The notes under the pieces were generated by a model that had not been told where the DNA came from, ran no database searches, and worked only from the letters and a program-made list of their open reading frames with translations. Both the position numbers and the translations under genes were made by a program. Shown piece after piece: positions 1 through 6,041 of a DNA stretch of 9,832 bases. The stretch is from Betaproteobacteria bacterium (GTDB lineage Bacteria; Pseudomonadota; Gammaproteobacteria; Burkholderiales; SG8-39): the NCBI GenBank assembly GCA_029865405.1, contig JAOUGZ010000068.1:1-9832 (forward strand), read 5' to 3'. The number at the start of each line of letters is the position of its first letter. Position 1 is the first letter of the stretch.

Positions 1-521
1 AGCCGCGCGAGCGGGGATTGCGCCGTCGGCTTCACCTCGGCCTGCGTGAACCCGCCGTAGTAGCGCAGATTCTCCTCGGGAAAGGGCGGCTTGCCGTCCC
101 ACGGCTGCGGCATGAAGGCGAAGTGGCCGAGCGCGTCCATCTGCGTGCCCTGGGCCGCGGGCTCGGCGCCCTCGTTGAACGACTCGCCGTTGAAGCCGTG
201 CGCGGTGCCTGGAAGGCCCGCCGTCGGCTTGGGCGTCTGCAGGTACGGTCCCGTGAACGGCGACAGCGGCATGGTGTTGGAGCGCGCGTAGGAAAGCTCG
301 TAGGACTGCGCTCGCGGCTGGCCGATGTGCCAGGCGCAACGCGCCCAGGTGGCGGGCCCGATCTGGTTGGCCATGCCGCGCTCATCACCGGCGGGCCATG
401 GCGGCTGCGGCGTCTGCTTGCGCGAACTCGCGAGAAGGCTCCACGGTTCCATGGCGAATGCGTTCGTGGCGAAGAAGATCGACAGAACAAGCGTAGCGCG
501 GGCGAGGTGGAGAAAAGGCAT
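1..521 (-). CDS. Cyclase family protein (PF04199), exported; 3' end lies beyond the left edge
   Basis: Reading leftward from the ATG at 521 gives 173 codons with no stop before the window edge, so this is the N-terminal part. Residues 1-23 form a signal peptide (hydrophobic LVLSIFFATNAFA, likely cut after AFA), which implies a periplasmic or secreted enzyme. DERGMANQIGP (about 46-56) resembles the conserved start of metal-dependent cyclase-family hydrolases (kynurenine formamidase superfamily). QGTQMDALGHF (124-134) corresponds to the family's metal-binding HxGTHxD...H motif. Here both motif histidines read Gln (Q124, Q127), while D129 and H133 are kept; a GTQxD variant is known to me in a subgroup of the family that includes fungal members. 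The substrate cannot be told. The gene is divergent from the outer-membrane protein gene at 608. No strong Shine-Dalgarno precedes the ATG (only GGGA about 7 bases upstream). The family call is fairly sure; the reaction is unknown. Confidence 0.8.
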   Translation of the reverse strand, partial: MPFLHLARATLVLSIFFATNAFAMEPWSLLASSRKQTPQPPWPAGDERGMANQIGPATWARCAWHIGQPRAQSYELSYARSNTMPLSPFTGPYLQTPKPTAGLPGTAHGFNGESFNEGAEPAAQGTQMDALGHFAFMPQPWDGKPPFPEENLRYYGGFTQAEVKPTAQSPLAR

Positions 522-597
522 GGAGGTTCCCGAAAAGTGCGGAATGACAGCGTAATCGTAGCGTGATTCCATGTAAGCTCGCGCGTTCTCCAGGGAA

Positions 598-603
598 GAA
601 GGG
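598..603 (+). promoter_or_regulatory. Ribosome binding site that decides the start of the MipA-like gene
   Basis: GAAGGG lies four bases before the GTG at 608, a normal Shine-Dalgarno position. The frame is also open from an earlier GTG at 563, but that codon has no purine-rich stretch in front, and starting at 608 puts the hydrophobic signal peptide right at the N-terminus. Confidence 0.6.
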
Positions 604-607
604 CGCT

Positions 608-1969
608 GTGCGCGCTGCCGGAATTATCCTGCTGGCCTGCTTGCTGGCGCCGCGCGCGGCGTCGGCCTACGGCGACAGGTTCGATACGGCGCTCGACGCG
701 GGCGGCGCAGGCTCGGGCGGCGCCGTGCGCGCGGTGCGCTCGCCGTATCTCGGCGACGGCGTGCGCTACGACTACCTGCCGGTGAACGTGTACGCCGGCG
801 AGCATGCGTACCTGCATTCCGATCGCGTGGGATTGAAGCTCGATCTGGATGCCGACCAGCGCGTCGACATGTTCCTTGCGCATCGCTACGAGGGCACGCC
901 GCTCTTGCGGCCGCCCGCAGCGCTCGCCGGCATGGCGCTGCGCGAGCAGGGCACGGACCTTGGCATCGGCTACCGCCGGCGCACGGCCTGGGGCACGCTG
1001 GGGGTCGAGCTCCTGCACAACGTCGACGACGCTTCGCGCGGCAGCGAAGCGCGCCTGCGCCTCGCGAAGGCGCTGCGGCGCGGCGAGCTGCGCCTGTGGC
1101 CGCAGGCCACCTTGTCGTGGCGCGACACGAAGCTGAATGACTACTACTACGGCGTGCGCCCGGCGGAGGCGGCCGCGGCGCGCCCGGCGTACCTTGCCGG
1201 TTCGGGGCTCAACCTCGAGCTCGCGCTGTACGCGGCCTATCCCTTGAGCAAGAACTGGCAACTGCTCGGCGGGATTTCCGCGACGCAGTGGTCGGGCGGC
1301 GTGCGCACGAGCCCGATCGTCGAGAACCGGCTGCAGGCCACGGCGACGCTCGGCCTGCTCTATGAGCACTCGCCGCAAGCCGACGCATGGAGCGCGTCGC
1401 GGCCGCTCTGGGTGAAGGTCTACACCGGCAAGGCGAGCGAGTGCGATGTGCTGCAGATCGTGCGGCTGGCCTGCACCTCGACGCGCACGCCGGAGGACAC
1501 GCGCGTGGCCTCGATCGAGCTCGGCCGCACGCTGATCGAGCGCCTGAACGGCTGGAACATCGACATTGCGGGCTACATCGGCCTGCTGCGCCACGACGAG
1601 AACGGGTACCAGCCCGACCACTGGCAGGTCAACGCCTACGTCAAGTCGTTCTGGTACGGCTTTCCCTGGCGCGATCGCGTGAAGACGCGCATCGGCATCG
1701 GCTCGGGGCTGTCCTACGCGGAGCGCGTCCCGACCATCGAGGCGCGCGACCAGGCGCGGCGCGGCGAGAACACCAACAAGCTGATCACCTACCTGGATCC
1801 GACCATCGACTTCAGCCTGGGCGATCTGGTCGGCAGCCGCGCGCTGAAGAACACTTTCGTCGGCCTCGGCGTGTCGCACCGCTCGGGCGTGTTCGGCCTG
1901 TCGCAGCTGCTCGGCAACGTCGACGGCGGCTCGAACTACATCTACACCTACGTCGAATTCGGGATCTGA
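608..1969 (+). CDS. MipA/OmpV-like outer-membrane protein with a second, PagL-like C-terminal domain
   Basis: This 453-residue exported protein has two parts. Residues 1-20 are a signal peptide ending in PRAASA. Residues about 55-265 resemble the MipA/OmpV family (MltA-interacting, scaffolding for peptidoglycan enzymes in E. coli): alternating amphipathic strands, DYYYGV at 178-183, a following EA...RPAY, GSGLNLEL, and SPIVENR at 235-241. The usual family length is about 250 residues, so some 180 extra residues follow. This second half (about 270-453) is also rich in beta strands, contains two cysteines (279, 289), and ends in an aromatic-rich last strand (YIYTYVEFGI) typical of outer-membrane barrels. 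It holds HRS at 424-426 followed by G-rich residues and DGGSNY (439-444), similar to the active-site segment of PagL-type lipid A deacylases, where His and Ser are catalytic; the PagL glutamate appears absent. Start chosen at GTG 608; an upstream in-frame GTG at 563 would add 15 residues. The 3' end overlaps the convergent diguanylate cyclase gene. The MipA part is well supported; the PagL link is inference. Confidence 0.75.
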   Translation: MRAAGIILLACLLAPRAASAYGDRFDTALDAGGAGSGGAVRAVRSPYLGDGVRYDYLPVNVYAGEHAYLHSDRVGLKLDLDADQRVDMFLAHRYEGTPLLRPPAALAGMALREQGTDLGIGYRRRTAWGTLGVELLHNVDDASRGSEARLRLAKALRRGELRLWPQATLSWRDTKLNDYYYGVRPAEAAAARPAYLAGSGLNLELALYAAYPLSKNWQLLGGISATQWSGGVRTSPIVENRLQATATLGLLYEHSPQADAWSASRPLWVKVYTGKASECDVLQIVRLACTSTRTPEDTRVASIELGRTLIERLNGWNIDIAGYIGLLRHDENGYQPDHWQVNAYVKSFWYGFPWRDRVKTRIGIGSGLSYAERVPTIEARDQARRGENTNKLITYLDPTIDFSLGDLVGSRALKNTFVGLGVSHRSGVFGLSQLLGNVDGGSNYIYTYVEFGI

Positions 1970-3069
1970 GCCTCGGCCGCGGGCGGCGCGGTGCGCTCCA
2001 TGCCGGCGTTGTACTGCACCACGCGGTTACGGCCCGCCGCTTTCGCGTCGTAGAGCGCACGGTCGGCGCGCGCCAGCAGCGATTCGATGCTGCGCCCATC
2101 CTGCGGGAAGCTGGCGACGCCGATGCTCACCGTGCAGGGCGCACGCCCGGCCTCGGTGGCGAAGGGGGTCGATTCGACCGCATTGCGGATGCGCTCCGCC
2201 ACTTCCAGCGCGCCGCGCGCGGGTGTGTCCGGCAGCATGATGATGAACTCGTCGCCGCCGTAGCGCGCCGGCACGTCGGTCGCGCGCAGGTGTCCCTGCA
2301 TCGCCTTCACCACGTGCTGCAGGAGGCGGTTGCCCGCCTCGTGGCCGTAAGTGTCGTTCACCTGCTTCAGGCTGTCGGAATCCACCATCAGGAAGCTCGC
2401 CGAGCGGGCGTAGCGCTGCGCCTGGGCGAACAGCCGGTTCGCGATGACCACGAAACCGCGCATGTTGTACAGGCCGGATAGCTCGTCGGTCTCCGACAGG
2501 AGCTTGGCGCGATTCAGGCCGTAGCGGATGTCGGCCGAGAACATGGTGGTGATATAGGCGACCAGGATCACCGGCGCGAGCTGCGCGCCGAAGCCGCCCA
2601 GGTAGGCGAGTCGCACCAGGTCCTTGCCGCCCACCATGCTGTCGAGCACAAGCAGGCAGGCGCCGATCAGCGCCACGTGGACGAGCGTGATGAACTTGCC
2701 GAGGGTGAGCGCGGCCGTGATCACCACGAGCAGGTAGGCGTTGAGCAGCGGGCTCGCCGCGCCGCCGGTGAACCACAGGGCCCAGGTGATGAACACGATC
2801 ATCGCCAGGGTCTCCACGCAGATCTTCCAGCGCGTCTCTCGCTTGTAGAAGTTCGTGTAGCGAAAGCTCATCACGAACGCCGCGTAGAAGAACAGCGCCA
2901 TCGACAGCGCGGGCTCGATGTCGGGCAGCGGGCGGCCGAAAATCACGTACACCAGCACCAGGATCAGCAGCAGCCACTCGATCTCGGCCACGGTGCGCGA
3001 GATGCCGCGCAGCTCCTCCTGCTCGATGCTGGGATGGGCGCTGCGCTGCGCGGGGGGCGAATCGACCAT
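1948..3069 (-). CDS. Membrane-bound diguanylate cyclase (GGDEF domain)
   Basis: This is a 373-residue protein predicted to make cyclic di-GMP from two GTP at the inner membrane. The N-terminal half holds about six hydrophobic helices (roughly 32-48, 54-70, 81-101, 107-123, 126-145, 154-176) with short loops, an integral sensor module I cannot assign to a named MASE type. A GGDEF domain follows from about 190 to 358: TDELSGLYNMRGF at its start, MVDSDSLKQVND, the active-site GGDEF at 271-275, and an intact inhibitory I-site RATD at 262-265, five residues before GGDEF. The enzyme should therefore be active and subject to product feedback. There is no EAL domain. The ATG at 3069 is preferred: an in-frame GTG at 3120 would overlap the divergent phosphatase gene and lacks a ribosome site. 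AAGGAGG lies 16 bases before 3069, too far for a standard site, so the start is not certain. The last 22 bp overlap the convergent outer-membrane gene. Confidence 0.9.
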   Translation of the reverse strand: MVDSPPAQRSAHPSIEQEELRGISRTVAEIEWLLLILVLVYVIFGRPLPDIEPALSMALFFYAAFVMSFRYTNFYKRETRWKICVETLAMIVFITWALWFTGGAASPLLNAYLLVVITAALTLGKFITLVHVALIGACLLVLDSMVGGKDLVRLAYLGGFGAQLAPVILVAYITTMFSADIRYGLNRAKLLSETDELSGLYNMRGFVVIANRLFAQAQRYARSASFLMVDSDSLKQVNDTYGHEAGNRLLQHVVKAMQGHLRATDVPARYGGDEFIIMLPDTPARGALEVAERIRNAVESTPFATEAGRAPCTVSIGVASFPQDGRSIESLLARADRALYDAKAAGRNRVVQYNAGMERTAPPAAEAQIPNST

Positions 3070-3075
3070 GGCGCC

Positions 3076-3086
3076 GCTATCATAGC
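3076..3086. promoter_or_regulatory. Candidate bidirectional -10 element (palindrome GCTATCATAGC)
   Basis: The 38-bp gap between the divergent GGDEF and phosphatase genes contains the perfect interrupted palindrome GCTAT-C-ATAGC. It reads TATCAT on the plus strand (3078-3083) and TATGAT on the minus strand (3084-3079), each five of six matches to the sigma-70 -10 consensus. Plus-strand transcription would start near 3090 and give a short leader containing AAAGGGG before the ATG at 3108; minus-strand transcription would start a few bases before the ATG at 3069. I see no good -35 hexamer on either side. Bidirectional promoters with overlapping symmetric -10 elements are known in bacteria; assignment here is inference. 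Confidence 0.4.
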
Positions 3087-3107
3087 CTCCTTCGCCAAAG
3101 GGGCCGA

Positions 3108-3743
3108 ATGCGTACTTCACGAATCTGCATGATCCGCCACGGCGAGACGGCCTGGAACGCCGAGGGGCGCGTGCAGGGGCAGACCGACGTGCCGCTCTCG
3201 CCGGTCGGCGAGGCGCAGGCGCGCGCGCTGTGCCACGCGCTGGCCGGCGAGCGGTTTATCGCGCTGTACGCGAGCGACCTTTCGCGCGTGCGCCAGACGG
3301 CGGCGCCCGCCGCGGCGCGGCTCGGCCTGCCGGTGCGCCTCGAGCCGCGGCTGCGCGAGCGCCACTACGGAAAATTCGAGACCCTGACCTACGCCGAGGC
3401 GCGCGAACGCCTGCCCGAGGACTACGCGCGGTTCAGGGCCAAGGAGCTGGACTACGATTTCGGCAGCGGCGAGAGCCTGCGCAACTTCTACGCGCGCGCG
3501 GTGGCCTGCGTCACGGACATCGCCCGGCGGCACGTGGGCGACGCCGTGCTGGTCTTCACGCACGGCGGCGTGCTGGAGATGGTGCGCCGGCACGCGCTCG
3601 GCACGGGCTTGAGCGCGCCGCGCGACTTCGAGATCCCGAATGCCGCGCTCAACTGGATCGAGATCGGCGCGGAATCCTGGCGCGTGGGGTCGTGGGCCGA
3701 GGTCGCGCACCTCGAGCGCGCGCTCGACGACCTGCCGGACTGA
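3108..3743 (+). CDS. Histidine phosphatase family protein (phosphoglycerate mutase-like)
   Basis: This is a 211-residue cytosolic protein of the phosphoglycerate mutase/histidine phosphatase superfamily. The phospho-acceptor motif RHGET is at residues 10-14 (H11). Other expected active-site residues follow: R60 in ASDLSR, E84 in RERHYG, and the second histidine H152 in THGG. The short form without a mutase-type insert, and the LRERHYGKFE segment, point to a phosphatase of the CobC/GpmB-like type rather than a glycolytic mutase. The substrate is not evident: no cobalamin genes are nearby. The ATG at 3108 has AAAGGGG about five bases upstream. The DUF3237 gene begins three bases after its stop, so the two are probably co-transcribed. 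Confidence 0.9.
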   Translation: MRTSRICMIRHGETAWNAEGRVQGQTDVPLSPVGEAQARALCHALAGERFIALYASDLSRVRQTAAPAAARLGLPVRLEPRLRERHYGKFETLTYAEARERLPEDYARFRAKELDYDFGSGESLRNFYARAVACVTDIARRHVGDAVLVFTHGGVLEMVRRHALGTGLSAPRDFEIPNAALNWIEIGAESWRVGSWAEVAHLERALDDLPD

Positions 3744-3746
3744 GCT

Positions 3747-4202
3747 ATGGCGCCGCAGTTCCAATTCCTGATGAACATCGCCGCCAATGTCGGCGAGCTG
3801 CAGACGATGGGCGGCGGGCCGCTCGGCGAGCGGCGCGTGGTGGCGATCACCGGTGGCACCTTCGAAGGCCCCCGGCTGCAGGGCACCATCGTGCCGGGCG
3901 GCGCCGACTGGCAGATCGTGCGCGCCGACGGCGTGCTCGACATCGACGCCCGCTACGTGCTGCGCACGGCGGGCGGCGCCCTGATCCGCGTGGTGAGCCA
4001 GGGCTACCGGCACGGGCCGCCCGAGGTGCTGGCCGCGCTCGGGCGCGGCGAGGACGTGCCCGCGGACCGGTACTTCTTTCGCACGGTGATGCGCTTCGAG
4101 ACCGGCGACGCCGGACTGCTGTGGCTCAACCGCAGCATCGCAGTGGCGAGCGCGCAGCGCCGCGCGCGCCAGGTGCTGCTCGAGGCGTACCAGCTGCTCT
4201 AG
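3747..4202 (+). CDS. DUF3237 domain-containing protein
   Basis: This 151-residue protein matches DUF3237 (PF11578), a small beta-barrel-like family of unknown function. Visible conserved pieces are GGTFEGPRLQGTIVPGG (36-52), ADWQ (53-56), the central DARYVLRT (67-74), YFFRT (109-113), RFETG (116-120) and WLNR (126-129) followed by the AVASAQRR tail. It spans the whole family length and has no signal peptide or membrane helix. It starts three bases after the phosphatase stop codon without a clear ribosome site of its own, suggesting translational coupling. Its TAG stop overlaps the TAG of the convergent srkA gene within one CTAG. Family assignment is good; function is unknown. Confidence 0.85.
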   Translation: MAPQFQFLMNIAANVGELQTMGGGPLGERRVVAITGGTFEGPRLQGTIVPGGADWQIVRADGVLDIDARYVLRTAGGALIRVVSQGYRHGPPEVLAALGRGEDVPADRYFFRTVMRFETGDAGLLWLNRSIAVASAQRRARQVLLEAYQLL

Positions 4203-5182
4203 GGCAGCTCGAGCGGCGGCTCGTCGAGCAGCGCGATCTGCTCCCGCAGCTCGAGGATACGGTCCTGCCAGTAGCGCTGCGTGTTGAACCACGGGAAGGC
4301 CGCGGGGAACGCCGGATCGTCCCAGCGCCGCGCGATCCACGCCGAATAGTGCAGCAGGCGCAGCGTGCGCAGCGCCTCCAGCAGGTGCAGCTCGCGCCGC
4401 TCGAAGTCGAAGAACGGCCGGTAGCCCTCGAGCACGTGGCCGAGCTGCAGCGCCATCGATGCGCGATCGCCCGAGAGCAGCATCCACAGGTCCTGCATCG
4501 CCGGGCCGCTGCGCGCGTCATCGAAGTCGACGAAATGCGGGCCATCGCCGGTCCACAGCACGTTGCCGGCGTGGCAATCGCCATGCAGCCTGAGCGTGCG
4601 CAGTGCGCCGGCGCGCTCGAAACAGTGCGCCACGCCCTCGAGCGCCATCGCCGCGGCGCCCTCCCACGCCGCGCGCAGGTCCGGCGGCAGGAAGTCATGC
4701 GCGAGCAGCCAGTCGCGAGGCTCGCGGCCGAAGGTCTCGGCGTCGAGCGCCGGGCGCGCGGCGAAGGCGCGCGTTGCGCCCACGGCGTGGATGCGGCCGA
4801 TGTAGCGTCCCAGCCAGCGGAGCGTTTCCGCGTCTTCGAGCTCCGGCGTGCGCCCGCCGCGCCGCGGAAACACCGCGAAGCGAAAGCCCGCATGCGCGTT
4901 GAGCGTCGCGCCCGCGAGCGCGAGCGGCGCCACCGCGGGAATCTCGCGCGCGGCGAGCTCCTGCACGAACGCGTGCTCTTCCAGGATCTGCGCGTCGCTC
5001 CAGCGTTCCGGACGGTAGAACTTTGCCACCACGCTGCCGCCGTCCTCGAGCCAGACCTGGTACACGCGGTTCTCGTAGCTGTTCAGCGCGAGCAGGCGCC
5101 CGTCGCCGCGCAGGCCCGCGACCTGCAGCGCGTCGAGCACGGTTTCCGGCGTCAGTCCGGCGTAAGGCGCAGCTAGGGTCAT
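4199..5182 (-). CDS. srkA: Stress response kinase A (YihE/RdoA family serine/threonine kinase)
   Basis: This is a 327-residue cytosolic protein kinase-like enzyme of the SrkA (YihE/RdoA) family, which in E. coli protects cells during Cpx-related envelope stress. Length is essentially that of the E. coli protein. The small-lobe lysine is K54 in VVAKFYRPERW, the catalytic loop is LHGDCHAGNVLW (199-210, with D202 and N207), and the metal-binding segment is FVDFDDARSGP (217-227), followed by the family hallmark MQDLWMLLSGD. The start at 5182 gives the normal family length; an in-frame ATG at 5209 would add nine residues and overlap the start of the divergent ABC gene. No Shine-Dalgarno is seen before either ATG, so translation may be leaderless. 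It is not followed by dsbA here, unlike in E. coli. Confidence 0.93.
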   Translation of the reverse strand: MTLAAPYAGLTPETVLDALQVAGLRGDGRLLALNSYENRVYQVWLEDGGSVVAKFYRPERWSDAQILEEHAFVQELAAREIPAVAPLALAGATLNAHAGFRFAVFPRRGGRTPELEDAETLRWLGRYIGRIHAVGATRAFAARPALDAETFGREPRDWLLAHDFLPPDLRAAWEGAAAMALEGVAHCFERAGALRTLRLHGDCHAGNVLWTGDGPHFVDFDDARSGPAMQDLWMLLSGDRASMALQLGHVLEGYRPFFDFERRELHLLEALRTLRLLHYSAWIARRWDDPAFPAAFPWFNTQRYWQDRILELREQIALLDEPPLELP

Positions 5183-5211
5183 GCGATCGGCTAGACTATC
5201 ACCGCGCATGA
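5179..5211. promoter_or_regulatory. Dyad-symmetric divergent start region of srkA and mlaF
   Basis: The 33-bp segment has perfect 7-bp inverted arms, TCATGCG (5179-5185) and CGCATGA (5205-5211), and an inner palindrome TAGACTA (5192-5198) with the same centre, base 5195. The arms carry the ATG codons of both genes (5182 on minus, 5208 on plus), each 13 bases from the centre. The inner element resembles weak -10 sequences (TAGACT on plus, TAGTCT on minus). It could be an operator, a bidirectional leaderless promoter, or chance; the symmetry itself is directly visible. Confidence 0.35.
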
Positions 5212-6011
5212 AAGCGAACGCCGAGAACGTCGTCGAGGTCCGCGACCTGCATTTCGCCTACGGCGACAATCAGGTGCTGCGCGGGCTGTCGCTCGCCGTG
5301 CCGCGCGGCAAGGTGATCGGCATTCTCGGCACCAGCGGCTGCGGCAAGTCGACGCTGCTCAAGCTGATCGGTGGCCAGCTGCGCCCCGGGCGCGGCACGA
5401 TCCACGTCGACGGCCAGCCGGTGCACGCGCTCGAAGGCGCGCCGCTCTACGCCTTGCGCCGCAAGATGGGCATGATGTTCCAGACGAGCGGCCTGTTCAC
5501 CGACCTGAGCGTGTTCGAGAACATCGCCTTCCCGATTCGCGAGCATACGGCGCTGCCTGACGAGCTGGTGCGCAGCCTGGTGCTGATGAAGCTGCACGCG
5601 GTGGGCCTGCGCGGCGCGCATGGGCTGCGCGTGGGCGATCTCTCGGGCGGCATGACGCGGCGCGTGGCGCTCGCGCGCGCCATCGCCATGGACCCCATGC
5701 TCACCATGTACGACGAGCCCTTCGCCGGGCTCGATCCGATCTCGCTCAACGTCGTCGCCGGCCTGATCCGCACGCTGAACGATGCGCTCGGCGCAACCTC
5801 CATCGTCGTCACGTACGACGTGCACGAGTCGCTCAAGGTCGCGGACTACCTTTACGTGATTTCCGACGGCGTGGTGATCGGCCAGGGGTCGCCCGACGAA
5901 ATGCGCGCCTCGAAGGATGCGCGCATCCACCAGTTCCTGCACATGGAGCCCGACGGTCCGGTCAGGTTCCACTACCCCGCGGCGGCGCTCGCCGAGGAAC
6001 TCAAGCTGTAG
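5208..6011 (+). CDS. mlaF: MlaF-type ABC transporter ATPase (orphan)
   Basis: This is a 267-residue ABC ATPase most like MlaF, the motor of the MlaFEDB inner-membrane complex that moves phospholipids between the inner membrane and periplasmic MlaC. Walker A is GTSGCGKST (41-49), the Q-loop is Q92 in MMFQTSGLFTDLSVFEN, the signature is LSGGM (145-149), and Walker B is LTMYDE (165-170) with GLDP. The switch-histidine position carries tyrosine (VVTYDVHES, Y203). The C-terminal MEPDGPVRFHYP tail is, as I recall, typical of betaproteobacterial MlaF. Unusually, no mlaE, mlaD, mlaC or mlaB follows: the next gene is a convergent msrB. ATG 5208 is preferred because it leaves srkA intact; an in-frame ATG at 5181 would add nine residues. 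No good ribosome site precedes 5208. It could instead be an ATPase of a related MCE-type lipid transporter. Confidence 0.82.
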   Translation: MKANAENVVEVRDLHFAYGDNQVLRGLSLAVPRGKVIGILGTSGCGKSTLLKLIGGQLRPGRGTIHVDGQPVHALEGAPLYALRRKMGMMFQTSGLFTDLSVFENIAFPIREHTALPDELVRSLVLMKLHAVGLRGAHGLRVGDLSGGMTRRVALARAIAMDPMLTMYDEPFAGLDPISLNVVAGLIRTLNDALGATSIVVTYDVHESLKVADYLYVISDGVVIGQGSPDEMRASKDARIHQFLHMEPDGPVRFHYPAAALAEELKL

Positions 6012-6029
6012 GGCGGGCCGGGGCCCGCC
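6012..6029. terminator. GC-rich hairpin between convergent mlaF and msrB
   Basis: GGCGGGC, a four-base CGGG loop and GCCCGCC form a perfect 7-bp stem starting directly after the mlaF stop codon and 13 bases from the msrB stop. It is placed to end transcription from both sides, but there is no T tract on either strand, so a conventional intrinsic terminator is not proven. Confidence 0.4.
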
Positions 6030-6041
6030 GTACGGCGTCGA

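Noticed and set aside
554..568. AATC-N7-GATT inverted repeat between the cyclase and outer-membrane genes
   Set aside because: Arms of four bases only; expected by chance, with no promoter elements in consistent position.
32..1879. A very long open frame on the minus strand, opposite the MipA-like gene
   Set aside because: Its translation is Arg/Ala/His-rich low-complexity with no motifs, a normal mirror of GC-rich coding DNA; the plus-strand protein has signal peptide and family motifs.
3117..4487. A 456-codon minus-strand open frame opposite the phosphatase and DUF3237
   Set aside because: Opposite well-supported genes, no conserved motif, biased Ala/Arg/His composition.
3230..5176. A 648-codon plus-strand open frame across the phosphatase, DUF3237 and srkA genes
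   Set aside because: It runs over three recognisable genes in other frames and gives compositionally biased sequence without domains.
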